A DNA stretch of 50,532 nucleotides from Megasphaera massiliensis (GCF_000455225.1 NZ_HF954537.1:682162-732693); one strand, 5' to 3'. Positions 35,810 through 43,794 are shown, numbered from the stretch's first letter. Numbers and translations are program-made. The notes: generated by a model from the letters alone, not told the origin.

Positions 35810-36232
35810 TTATGTCCATTGAAGTTTCATAAACTTAGGATACTCTTCGCCTACATTGCCTACGAGTATAAAAGTCATATCCAGAAGAAATGCGGGATCA
35901 AAGTGATCCTTAATAAACAATGACCACTGCATGACAACATCGCCTGTATCTCTGACGAAAAACTTGCCAAATCGATACTTTAGATTGAGTTCATTAATCA
36001 ATTCCAATAAATTTTCTCGTTTTGAAGAATCTTCTATCTTGGCGATATCAAAAATTCTCACGTCTACAAAATTTTCTTCCTCTGGGAATTCAAAAACCAC
36101 CGTAAGTAACTGATTGTCTTTAATCTCGTGTTGAGCAATAAACCCCCGCGTCACGCCCTCCTTATCGGTGACCTCACGATAGCGATATTCTCTTTCATCC
36201 AGATGCTCTTTAAATAAATCCAGTTTACTCAT
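35810..36232 (-). CDS. YbjN-like small protein
   Basis: A 140-residue acidic protein resembling YbjN / type-III-chaperone-fold proteins: HLDEREYRYREVTDKEGVTRGFIAQHEI, LLTVVFEFPEEENFVDVRIF, ELINELNLKYRFGKFFVRDTGDVVMQWSLF. Such proteins have an alpha/beta chaperone-like fold and may bind peptides. No signal peptide. The ATG at 36232 has GGAGG upstream; an in-frame ATG four codons earlier contains that site. Base composition is visibly more AT-rich than the core genes, which suggests later acquisition. It lies in an island of small odd genes. Function is unknown. Confidence 0.65.
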   Translation of the reverse strand: MSKLDLFKEHLDEREYRYREVTDKEGVTRGFIAQHEIKDNQLLTVVFEFPEEENFVDVRIFDIAKIEDSSKRENLLELINELNLKYRFGKFFVRDTGDVVMQWSLFIKDHFDPAFLLDMTFILVGNVGEEYPKFMKLQWT

Positions 36233-36338
36233 CGTTACCTCCATGATAAAAACAAATACGTATCATAACTTTTATTGCTTTTATCATAACACAAATAACG
36301 CAGAGTCGTAAATATACGTACAAATTTGCCTAAACAAA

Positions 36339-36382
36339 GGCCTCCTTAGGGTTAACTTTTTAGAGCTAATCCTCAGGAGGTC
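36339..36382 (-). terminator. Composite hairpin after the XRE regulator gene (repeat copy 2)
   Basis: The outer stem GGCCTCCT/AGGAGGTC (one G-U) encloses an inner stem AGGGTTA/TAATCCT (one G-U) with a 12-nt loop. The minus-strand tail (TTTGTTT) is a weak T run. It shares its outer stem with the copies at 34740 and 44573. Confidence 0.6.
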
Positions 36383-36404
36383 AAGGACAGAAAAAACAAA
36401 TTCA

Positions 36405-36986
36405 CTAGACATGTATCTTAAACAAGCCGTCGCGATTGCAGTAGGCATAGATAAAGCCATGGCCCCGACTCATGAATCGGCACTGCGCATCCTGTTCAGG
36501 ATAGAGCTTGACCAGGGTATAGCGGTCGGCCGTTACATAGGCCATAAAGGAAATATAGTGCTCCTTAGTCATGGGATGGTCGATATGGACGAAGAACTCA
36601 TGTTCGATCATGTCATAGTTGATTTGATGAGCTGAAGAAGCGTCTTCCACCGTAAGGACCGGCAATTTGACGCCGCAGCAATTATAATCGCCTTCGCCGA
36701 AGGTGGTAATGATATTGCCGCAAATGGGACAGGCGTAAAACTTAAGTTTTTTCACATTGGCCGAGCGGTTATCATTGACGGCATATTCACCGGCAAAGAG
36801 TTCTGCCACCGAAATACCGAGAGCTTCCGCTAAGGGGGCTACCAAGGTAATATCCGGCAGGCCCTTCCCGGTCTCCCATTTCGAAATCGTCTTGTCGCTG
36901 ATACGCAGTTTCTCAGCTAATTCTTTTTGCGTGAGATTCCTTTTTTCACGCAGTTCTTTCAACATCGTTCCTGATATATAATTCAT
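36405..36986 (-). CDS. XRE-family regulator fused to a desulfoferrodoxin/superoxide-reductase-like domain
   Basis: A 193-residue protein. Residues 8-64 are a Cro/CI helix-turn-helix (LKELREKRNLTQKELAEKL, DKTISKWETGKGLPD). Residues 84-110 have a desulforedoxin-like knuckle with C86, C89, C103 and C104 (CPICGNI, NCCG). Residues 118-191 align with the iron site of superoxide reductases: H120, H137 in DHPM and H143 in KEHYI match three His ligands, and C183 in YCNRDG matches the Cys ligand. The fourth His (of CNxHG) is Asp 186. It is probably a redox- or metal-sensing repressor; target genes are not evident. AGAGG lies 8 nt before the ATG. No canonical oxygen-defence genes adjoin it. Confidence 0.75.
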   Translation of the reverse strand: MNYISGTMLKELREKRNLTQKELAEKLRISDKTISKWETGKGLPDITLVAPLAEALGISVAELFAGEYAVNDNRSANVKKLKFYACPICGNIITTFGEGDYNCCGVKLPVLTVEDASSAHQINYDMIEHEFFVHIDHPMTKEHYISFMAYVTADRYTLVKLYPEQDAQCRFMSRGHGFIYAYCNRDGLFKIHV

Positions 36987-37013
36987 ACATTACACCTCTT
37001 TCCGTTACTATGA

Positions 37014-37094
37014 TTATCTTAAAATAAAAGGGGCAATAATACTACCTACGCAGCGTAGAATCGTCTCCCCTCCGAAAATAAGCAGCTCAACCAT
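37014..37094 (-). CDS. Possible 26-codon hydrophobic leader ORF upstream of the XRE gene
   Basis: AAGGAG lies 4 nt before an ATG that opens a 26-codon frame reading MVELLIFGGETILRCVGSII and then APFILR, ending 27 nt before the XRE start. The peptide is hydrophobic with a basic end. A good ribosome site and its position suggest a leader peptide or small membrane peptide, but an ORF this short may occur by chance. The rest of the 36987-37338 gap holds only the MATE terminator. Confidence 0.2.
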   Translation of the reverse strand: MVELLIFGGETILRCVGSIIAPFILR

Positions 37095-37237
37095 ATCACT
37101 CCTTCGACGAAGAAAGCCCGTACTTAACGGCACCGGATTCTAAAGTAATCCGCCGGCTATTCCGTATTTGCAAAAAACTCAAGCTTTATATTAAAGTCCC
37201 TTGTCATGAATGACAGCTTACATTCTTATCCTACAAG

Positions 37238-37277
37238 AAAAAGACGCATAATAACAATTCGTCTTACGCGTCTTTTC
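37238..37277 (-). terminator. Terminator after the MATE exporter gene
   Basis: GAAAAGACGC and GCGTCTTTTTC form a 10-bp stem with a loop of about 19 nt and a T-rich 3' arm on the minus strand, about 60 nt after the stop codon. Confidence 0.65.
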
Positions 37278-37338
37278 TATAAGCTTTACGTAGGTATTTT
37301 CATTTCTCACCATCATGAATAGCTCATATCGGTTCTAC

Positions 37339-38751
37339 TCAGCCTTCATAAGCCAGTTTTTCCGTCCCATGTCCTAAGCGATGGGGCGGACGATACCATA
37401 AGAGCAGGGCAAAAATGCAGACGGCGGTGATGGCCAGGCTGACCGGATAGGCCATCATGATCCAGTAGAATTCGCGGTGCAGCGGAAAGACGACAAAAAT
37501 CCAAAAGAGACGACTTCCGCAGATGCTGACAGTCGTAACGGCTGCCGGCAGCAAAGAAATACCAAAACCTCGCATATAACCGGACATATTTTCATATAAA
37601 ACAGTGAATACATAGGCAAAGAAGACCATCTTCAAGCGCAGCATGCCCAGTTCAATGACGGCCGGATCCGGCGAAAAGAGGGATAACAGAAAGGGGCCGA
37701 ACGAGAAAATCAGGAAAACGGCGGCGACAGAAGCGATGATGTCTTCGAAGAGGGCAATCTTAAAAATGCGGCGGCAGCGGTCAAGCTGACCGGCACCATA
37801 GTTCTGCCCGACAAAGGTCGTGCAGGCCTGGCTGAAGGAATTAAGCAGATCATACGTAATCATTTCAAGGTTAAAGGCTGCAGCCGAAGCAGCGATGGCA
37901 TTCGTCCCCAAGCTGTTGATAGCGGCCTGGATAACGATGTTGGCTAAGGTAAATACGCCGCTTTGAACGCCTGCCGGAAGACCGATGGCGATAACCGAAC
38001 GGACGCAGTCCCAATGAATGCCGATATCGTTGACCTTCAGCTGAATGTAACGGTGGGGCCGCATCAACAGGCGGAACAAGACGCCGGCACTGACAGCGTT
38101 GGCCATCACCGTAGCCAAGGCGGCACCGGCGACATGCAAATCGAGGACGGCAACAAAAAACAGACTGAGGATTACATTTACCAGTCCCGATACGACGAGG
38201 ACCTTTAAAGGCATGCGCGTATCGCCGACGCTGCGAAAGATAGACGATTCAAAATTGTACAGCATGATGACCGGCAGTCCCAAGAGATAAATTCGTAAAA
38301 AGAGCACTGCCGACGGCAAGACGTCATCGGGGACATTGAGAGAACCGAGAAGCGGTGCCGCCACGACTTCTCCGATGATGGCCACGGCGACGCCGATGAC
38401 CAGGCCCATGACGACGGCCGTATGTACCGTATGGGTTACGGTCAGTCTGTCCTTACGGCCGATGGCATTGGCGATGACGACGTTGACACCAAGAGCCAAT
38501 CCGATAAAAAGGTTTAGAATTAAGCCGATAATGGGGATATTAGCCCCAATGCCGGCGACGGCAATCGTATTGGCGGCACCGCTGAAATGACCGACAACGG
38601 CCAAATCAGCTGCCAGAAAAAGTTGTTCCAAAATGACCGTGGCTGCTACAGGCAAGGCAAAGAGAGGGATTTTATCCCAGAGTGAACCGTGCAGCATGTC
38701 GATTTTAAACATTTTTTGATGTACGTGATGCATTGTATTTGTTTCTTCCAT
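37339..38751 (-). CDS. MATE family efflux transporter
   Basis: A 470-residue multidrug/toxin extrusion antiporter with about 12 helices in two related halves. The N-half shows LPVAATVILEQLFLAADLAVVGHFSG and GIGANIPIIGL, and a MATE-typical GQNYGAGQ lies near residue 315. I chose the ATG at 38751 (MEETNTMHHVHQ) with AGGAGGAG 7 nt upstream over an earlier in-frame start. It is divergent from a LysR regulator that probably controls it. Substrate unknown. Confidence 0.93.
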   Translation of the reverse strand: MEETNTMHHVHQKMFKIDMLHGSLWDKIPLFALPVAATVILEQLFLAADLAVVGHFSGAANTIAVAGIGANIPIIGLILNLFIGLALGVNVVIANAIGRKDRLTVTHTVHTAVVMGLVIGVAVAIIGEVVAAPLLGSLNVPDDVLPSAVLFLRIYLLGLPVIMLYNFESSIFRSVGDTRMPLKVLVVSGLVNVILSLFFVAVLDLHVAGAALATVMANAVSAGVLFRLLMRPHRYIQLKVNDIGIHWDCVRSVIAIGLPAGVQSGVFTLANIVIQAAINSLGTNAIAASAAAFNLEMITYDLLNSFSQACTTFVGQNYGAGQLDRCRRIFKIALFEDIIASVAAVFLIFSFGPFLLSLFSPDPAVIELGMLRLKMVFFAYVFTVLYENMSGYMRGFGISLLPAAVTTVSICGSRLFWIFVVFPLHREFYWIMMAYPVSLAITAVCIFALLLWYRPPHRLGHGTEKLAYEG

Positions 38752-38776
38752 AGTAGGTCTCCTCCTAACGACACTC

Positions 38777-38805
38777 ATTATAGTGCTGTCAGTGATTCAT
38801 AGCAA
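38777..38805 (-). promoter_or_regulatory. Promoter of the MATE gene
   Basis: On the minus strand TTGCTA and TATAAT are 17 bp apart, with the -10 about 26 nt before the start codon. The LysR-type palindrome begins 8 bp upstream of the -35, a position suited to activation. Confidence 0.65.
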
Positions 38806-38812
38806 AGACCTA

Positions 38813-38835
38813 TAAACTATCATTATCATAGTTTA
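38813..38835. promoter_or_regulatory. Likely LysR operator
   Basis: TAAACTAT and ATAGTTTA form an 8-bp inverted repeat spaced by 7 bp, matching the interrupted-dyad form of LysR sites. It lies in the 135-bp gap between the divergent MATE and LysR genes. Confidence 0.55.
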
Positions 38836-38886
38836 CAGCAATGGTACCTCATGCTACAATGGACCTGAAAAAGAAAGGAGACTCTC

Positions 38887-39765
38887 ATGGATATTCGCGT
38901 CTTACGTTATTTTCTGGCCACGGCCAGAGAACAAAACATTACCCGTGCCGCTGAAACCCTGCACATTGCCCAACCCTCTCTTTCTAAGCAGTTGATAGAA
39001 CTGGAATCTGAACTGGGAAAACAGCTCTTAATACGGAGAAAGCGGCGCATCACCCTCACGGCCGACGGAATCTTGCTGCGAAAACGAGCTGAAGAAATCG
39101 TCGCCCTCCTTGAAAAGACGGAGCAGGAAATCGCTTCAACGGACCAGGATATTACTGGCACCGTCGCCATTGGCGGTACACCGCGTCAAGGCGTCCTTGA
39201 AGCGGCGTCAACCCTTCATCAGCAGTATCCGCAAATCCGTTTTTCCTTCCATGTCGGCGATGCGCCCGACATCATCGAACGCCTCGACCACGGCAGCCTG
39301 GATTTCATCGTCCTCCTCGACCGGCCGGACAAGGCAACGTATGGATCGCACCCCCTGCCCGATGTCTCCCTTTGGGGCCTGCTCATGAAAAGCGACGATC
39401 CCCTGACAAAAAAAACAGCCGTCACCCCAAAAGACCTCTGCCGCCGCCCCTTGGTCATTGCCCAACGAGAAGGGATTCGCCAAATGCTCTTCGATTGGGC
39501 CAAGCCCGTTTCCGACCAATTGGACATCATCGCCACCTACAACGTCATGAACGGGACCCCCGTCCCCTTTGCCCTCTATACACCGGGACTGGTCCTCATC
39601 ATCCGCGACCTCCTGTCGCCGACCATCGACCCGGCCGTCGCCTTTCGCCCCCTCGATCCGCCCATAAAAACCAGTCATTACCTGGCCTGGAAACGCTATC
39701 CTGCCTTTTCGGCAGCCAGCCAGAAATTCTTAGAAACCGTCTATCGACTCTATCCCCAAAAATAG
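38887..39765 (+). CDS. LysR family transcriptional regulator
   Basis: A 292-residue LTTR. The N-terminal winged helix reads MDIRVLRYFLATAREQNITR, AAETLHIAQPSLSKQLIELE. A periplasmic-binding-protein-like effector domain follows from about residue 90 (GTVAIGGTPRQGVLEAA...). AAAGGAG precedes the ATG. It is transcribed divergently from the MATE exporter across a palindromic site, the usual arrangement for a regulator and its target. The effector is unknown. Confidence 0.93.
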   Translation: MDIRVLRYFLATAREQNITRAAETLHIAQPSLSKQLIELESELGKQLLIRRKRRITLTADGILLRKRAEEIVALLEKTEQEIASTDQDITGTVAIGGTPRQGVLEAASTLHQQYPQIRFSFHVGDAPDIIERLDHGSLDFIVLLDRPDKATYGSHPLPDVSLWGLLMKSDDPLTKKTAVTPKDLCRRPLVIAQREGIRQMLFDWAKPVSDQLDIIATYNVMNGTPVPFALYTPGLVLIIRDLLSPTIDPAVAFRPLDPPIKTSHYLAWKRYPAFSAASQKFLETVYRLYPQK

Positions 39766-39976
39766 CCTGTAAACGGGCCCTGCCCAAAAGAAGGAGCTGC
39801 TCAAACCATCAAATATTCCTATGCGAAAAAGACTTATGGATGAGTGATTCATGGCGAATACCAACGACCTTTCCTTTTGTGCCAAAAGAAAACTCCCTTC
39901 TAGGTGAACAGGATATACTTAGTTACCGGTCCACTAAAAAGGGAGTAATTTTGTCTATGTCTGATAGTGAGCTATA

Positions 39977-41128
39977 TCAGAGAATCGACTTATAGAGATC
40001 TACAATTTGGGACTTTTCGACGTCTCTCGGATTTCCGGGCGTGCAGGCATCGGCCATGGCCGAATCAGCTAAGAAATCAATATCTTTTTCCTGAACGCCA
40101 AGGTCGGAAAGTTTTCGAGGGATACCGACATCGTCTGCTAATTGTTGGCAGGCATCAATGGCGGCTTTACGATATTCGTCTTGACTCATTTCGTCAACGC
40201 CGGCAACGCCCATTGCCCGAGCAACTTCACGATATCGTTCCCCCGTGGCAGAAGCGTTGAATGTCAAAACAGGTGCTAAGAGGATGGCACAGGCCACGCC
40301 GTGAGGAATATCATAAAAAGCACTTAACGGATGGGCCATGGAATGGTCGATACCAAGGCCGACGTTCGAAAATCCCATACCGGCAATGTATTGGCCAAGG
40401 GCCATTTTTTCTCGAGCCTCCATATCCCCTTCTACAGATTTACGCAGCCATTTGCTAATGATCTCAATGGCTTTCAAGTGCATCATATCCGTCATTTCCC
40501 AAGCATTCTTGGTAATATATCCTTCAATGGCGTGAACTAAGGCATCCATGCCGGTAGCCGCACAAAGTTTTTTAGGCATGGAGGCCACCATATCCGGATC
40601 AATGACGGCTACGACAGGAATATCATGGGGATCGCAGCAGACAAATTTACGATGCTTTTCAGGGTCTGTAATGACATAGTTAATCGTAACTTCAGCTGCC
40701 GTTCCGCTCGTCGTTGAAACGGCAATGATCGGCAAGCACTTGTTCTTCGTAGGCGACGCCCCTTCAAGACTTCTGACATCGGCAAATTCCGGATTCGTCA
40801 AAATGATGGCGATCGCCTTTGCTGTATCCATAGCTGCTCCGCCGCCGACAGCGACGATAATATCGGTCTTTGCATCTTTACAAAAAGCTACGCCGTCCTG
40901 AACATTTTGAATCGTCGGATTGGGCTTAATCCGATCATAAACCGTATACTGGATGCCATTTGCATCGAAAAGATCGGTAATCTTTGTCGCTACTTTAAAT
41001 TTCATTAAATCCTTGTCGGTAATGACCGTAACATGCTGACAGCCGCGGTTTTTAACTTCTGTGACGATTTCCTGAATAGCCCCCTTACCAAAGTATGATG
41101 TTTCATTTAAAGTGATCTTATTTGCCAT
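39977..41128 (-). CDS. fucO: Lactaldehyde reductase (iron-containing group III alcohol dehydrogenase)
   Basis: A 383-residue enzyme very similar to E. coli FucO, reducing L-lactaldehyde to L-1,2-propanediol with NADH. GGGAAMDTAKAI is the nucleotide loop, and the iron ligands fall at D195, H199, H262 and H276, one residue off the E. coli numbering. EVTINYVITDPEKHRKFVC and GQYIAGMGFSNVGLG are FucO-like. AGGAGG precedes the ATG. It would consume the lactaldehyde made by RhaD. A sigma-54 type promoter lies upstream and an activator gene is next to it, so it is not in the rha operon despite its linked function. Confidence 0.93.
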   Translation of the reverse strand: MANKITLNETSYFGKGAIQEIVTEVKNRGCQHVTVITDKDLMKFKVATKITDLFDANGIQYTVYDRIKPNPTIQNVQDGVAFCKDAKTDIIVAVGGGAAMDTAKAIAIILTNPEFADVRSLEGASPTKNKCLPIIAVSTTSGTAAEVTINYVITDPEKHRKFVCCDPHDIPVVAVIDPDMVASMPKKLCAATGMDALVHAIEGYITKNAWEMTDMMHLKAIEIISKWLRKSVEGDMEAREKMALGQYIAGMGFSNVGLGIDHSMAHPLSAFYDIPHGVACAILLAPVLTFNASATGERYREVARAMGVAGVDEMSQDEYRKAAIDACQQLADDVGIPRKLSDLGVQEKDIDFLADSAMADACTPGNPRDVEKSQIVDLYKSIL

Positions 41129-41175
41129 CTTGCATTCCTCCTACAACTTGTATAAATTATTTTCATTAATATATA

Positions 41176-41191
41176 TGTAATTACCGTGCCA
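41176..41191 (-). promoter_or_regulatory. Sigma-54 (-24/-12) promoter of fucO
   Basis: On the minus strand TGGCACG-GTAA-TTACA matches the -24/-12 consensus TGGCACG-N4-TTGCA at all but one position, with exact spacing. It ends 47 nt before the fucO start. A neighbouring sigma-54 activator gene supports it. Confidence 0.8.
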
Positions 41192-41290
41192 ATCAAAGGC
41201 AGGAATACAGACAAAATCACTATACTGGCTAGTTTATGCGTTATTATATTTTTTTAACGAACTTCTTTAGGATAAACGAAAAGAAAAAAA

Positions 41291-41340
41291 TCTCAAAAAG
41301 TCTCAAATGTCTTGATAATTTTTGAGATTTTTGAGACATT
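41291..41340. promoter_or_regulatory. Large inverted repeat: activator-binding site and/or terminator
   Basis: TCTCAAAAAGTCTCAAA (41291-41307) and TTTGAGATTTTTGAGA (41321-41336) are inverted copies, each holding two TCTCAAA units. It lies just after the stop of the sigma-54 activator and about 100-150 bp upstream of the fucO -24 box, where an enhancer site is expected. T7 follows the stem on the minus strand, so it may also end the activator transcript. Confidence 0.55.
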
Positions 41341-41351
41341 TTCAAGGGCGA

Positions 41352-43304
41352 TTACGGGTGGCGCCGCCGGATTTCTTTAGGCCGAATTCCATGGCGATGA
41401 CAGAGGCGATAAAAAGTCGCTCGGCTTACTCCGTAAGAACTTGCAGCAGCCGGTACGTTCCCAAAAGCAGTTTCTAAACAGTGCAGGAGTGCCGCTTTTT
41501 CTGCCGCATTTGTCCCATCAACAGGAGGGTTCAATCGTCGGACATCATCTGCCGGCTGCCTGTCGCGAAGAGCCAGGTCATGGGGCATGATGATCGCCGA
41601 TGAGCTGGTGTAGAAAGCTCGTTCAATACAATTTTGCAGCTCTCTGACATTACCGGGCCAAGAATATTCCAGAAGAGACTTCAATGCCTCCGGAGATAAT
41701 TGGCGAGTCCGTTCGGGATAGCGTGTATTAAAGCGCTTCAAGAACAGGTTGGCACAGTAGCTGATATCGTTCGGCCTCTTGCGGAGCGGCGGGATTGACA
41801 GTTTAAGAATGTTCAATCGATAGTATAAATCGCCGCGGAAGGTTCCCTTTGCGACTTCAGACTCCAAGCAGCGATTGGTCGCAGAAATAACGCGGACATC
41901 GAGTTTTTTCTCTTCTTTGCCTCCGATACGGCGAATGCAAAGCGTCTCTACAGCCCGGAGCAGCTTGGCTTGGAATTCCAGAGGCATTTCACCGATTTCG
42001 TCGAGAAAGAGAGTCCCGTGATCAGCCAGTTCGAACTTGCCCGGATTCCCTTCTCGAAGGGCCCCGGTAAATGACCCCTTTTCATAGCCGAATAATTCGC
42101 TTTCAATTAAATCTCGAGGCAATGATGCGCAATTCACGGCAACGAAAGGCCCTTTATGCCTGGGGCTCTCGGCATGGATGGCCTGGGCAAAGAGTTCTTT
42201 CCCGGTCCCACTTTCCCCTTCAATAAGGATGGTGCTGTCATAGTAGGCATATTGACGGCCTTTATCAATGACTTCAGACATAGCGGGGTCCGCCGTATAA
42301 ATATTTTGAAAGGTATAGTTTGCTTGATTGCCGGCTACACGGTTAACGGACCGAAATAAGTGTTCCTGTCTGCGCAGAATGAGCGTATACGTTTGTCCCG
42401 TAGCATCGCAGGTTTTGGATAAGGTAGCACTGAAGTGACGTGTTTTCTTGGCTAGAACGACGCCCAGATCATCCATATACAAGGGGTTGTCACTCACCGT
42501 ATCGGACTGAATGGCAGGCCAGTCGATTTGAGGCAGGACACGGCGGAAATCGAGGGCCGACAGCTCCTTATGGGATACGCCCAATTCACGATAGGCCGTG
42601 GCATTGGCCCAGCGCACTTTCAAGGTATCATTTAAAAGAAGGATGGATTCCGGCAGGCCATTGGCGGCGGCTTTCATGAAATGGCTTTGGTGATAAGAAC
42701 GCAAGGTCTGTTCGATACTAAAGGCACAGGCTACCACCAAGGCTAAGGTATGGGGATGAGCGGCAGCCGCACTGCCCGAAAGATCCAGAACGCCGATCAC
42801 CTGTCCGTCATTCCCGTGGATGGGTGCTGCTGAACAGCTCCAGTTATGTTGGTCAGCGCAATAATGCTCTGCGCCGATAAGTTGTACGGGCCTGTCATAT
42901 TCCAGGGCCAGCCCGGGACCATTCGTGCCGACAGAATCATTTCTCCACACAGAGCCGGGATGAAAAAAAATATTTTCTGAATGTTGCAAAATCGTATCAT
43001 CGCCAATGGTACGCAGCACGCAGCCGGCACTATCCATTAAGGCCAAAAGAGAATGGGATTCCCGGACAATTTCATGGACACTTTGCATAATGGGTCCGGC
43101 AACTTGCAACAATAATCTGTTTTTTTGACGACTTCTATTTAGATTTTCTAAATCAACGGGAAGATTTTTTCGGTGCCACGGATCGATTCCCTTCTTGCGG
43201 CAATCCTGCCATGAACGGGCAATAAGCGGAGGCAATTGTTTACTCAAGATGCCCTCTTCGATGAAGCGCTGCCAGATTTTTTTCCGTTCTTGTAAATCTA
43301 TCAT
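41352..43304 (-). CDS. Sigma-54-dependent activator, AcoR-like (GAF-AAA-Fis)
   Basis: A 650-residue enhancer-binding protein. An N-terminal AcoR-like part (IARSWQDCRKKGIDP) leads into a GAF domain (about 75-205, with HNWSCSAAPIHGNDGQVIGVLDLSG), a PAS-like linker (about 215-315) and the AAA+ domain. Walker A is GESGTGKE (about 363-370), the sigma-54 contact loop is GSFTGA (about 410-415) and Walker B is LFLDEIG (about 432-438). A Fis-type helix-turn-helix closes the protein (VPAAASSYGVSRATFYRL). I chose the ATG at 43304, as GGAGG is then 7 nt away; the earlier ATG touches it. It almost certainly drives the downstream fucO promoter. The effector, perhaps an aldehyde or diol, is unknown. Confidence 0.92.
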   Translation of the reverse strand: MIDLQERKKIWQRFIEEGILSKQLPPLIARSWQDCRKKGIDPWHRKNLPVDLENLNRSRQKNRLLLQVAGPIMQSVHEIVRESHSLLALMDSAGCVLRTIGDDTILQHSENIFFHPGSVWRNDSVGTNGPGLALEYDRPVQLIGAEHYCADQHNWSCSAAPIHGNDGQVIGVLDLSGSAAAAHPHTLALVVACAFSIEQTLRSYHQSHFMKAAANGLPESILLLNDTLKVRWANATAYRELGVSHKELSALDFRRVLPQIDWPAIQSDTVSDNPLYMDDLGVVLAKKTRHFSATLSKTCDATGQTYTLILRRQEHLFRSVNRVAGNQANYTFQNIYTADPAMSEVIDKGRQYAYYDSTILIEGESGTGKELFAQAIHAESPRHKGPFVAVNCASLPRDLIESELFGYEKGSFTGALREGNPGKFELADHGTLFLDEIGEMPLEFQAKLLRAVETLCIRRIGGKEEKKLDVRVISATNRCLESEVAKGTFRGDLYYRLNILKLSIPPLRKRPNDISYCANLFLKRFNTRYPERTRQLSPEALKSLLEYSWPGNVRELQNCIERAFYTSSSAIIMPHDLALRDRQPADDVRRLNPPVDGTNAAEKAALLHCLETAFGNVPAAASSYGVSRATFYRLCHRHGIRPKEIRRRHP

Positions 43305-43356
43305 TGCCATACCTCCTTTACAGAGAATAAGTCACGTGTATGTAGGGTCACGAAAC

Positions 43357-43399
43357 ATCAAATATTTTTGATTGTATCATGGATTCGGACGTCTCACAA
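43357..43399 (-). promoter_or_regulatory. Promoter of the sigma-54 activator gene with overlapping palindrome
   Basis: On the minus strand TTGTGA and TACAAT are 17 bp apart (43371-43399). An inverted repeat ATCAAA-TATT-TTTGAT (43357-43372) starts at the -10 and extends downstream, a suitable site for repression or autoregulation. Confidence 0.6.
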
Positions 43400-43703
43400 A
43401 AACTTTATGGAGATTTCTATTCGGATAACGTCGCTGCCAATATATTCGCAGGGGGGCCCTTCCGATCTCCTATCGATTCTACCACGCTGCCCTTCTTGAA
43501 AACACCTTGCTCCCTCCCATACGAATAAATCCAAAGTCTATGTCCTCCGAAAAAATCCTCTTTTTTTATACCCTGCATGGGCGTAGTCAAACAGCTCCTC
43601 TTATCAGGGTACTTTCGCTCATTTTTTATGAAGACACCTTTCTTTTCAAGTGAACCGAGAGACAACATCCAACAAATCAAACGTCTATTTTTGTCTGTTT
43701 CTA

Positions 43704-43732
43704 TTGTATTGATCCTCAAATTGCCCTATAAT
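43704..43732 (+). promoter_or_regulatory. Promoter of the DeoR-family regulator
   Basis: TTGTAT and TATAAT are 17 bp apart, 62 nt before the start codon. The leader holds AACAGAAAACAAGAGAAAG, which resembles the rhaB leader. Confidence 0.7.
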
Positions 43733-43794
43733 AAGAGCGAATCATTGGGAAATAGAAAAAGATAACAGAAAACAAGAGAAAGAAGGAGCTTATC

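Larger units (their letters stand above)
43311..43794. other. Intergenic region between the divergent sigma-54 activator and DeoR genes
   Basis: No gene is supported here. It carries one promoter facing each way (43371-43399 minus, 43704-43732 plus) and a purine-rich stretch before the DeoR gene. A 100-codon minus-strand frame at 43417-43719 has only a TTG start and overlaps the DeoR promoter, so I reject it. The middle (43400-43690) shows nothing I recognise. Confidence 0.6.

Noticed and set aside
36245-37338. Type II toxin-antitoxin pair formed by the XRE gene and the YbjN-like gene
   Set aside because: The two genes are separated by 172 bp with a hairpin between them, and the XRE protein carries a redox-type domain rather than an antitoxin tail.
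43417-43719. 100-codon minus-strand frame in the gap between the sigma-54 activator and DeoR genes
   Set aside because: It can only start with TTG without a ribosome site, overlaps the DeoR promoter, and its composition does not look like a protein family I know.
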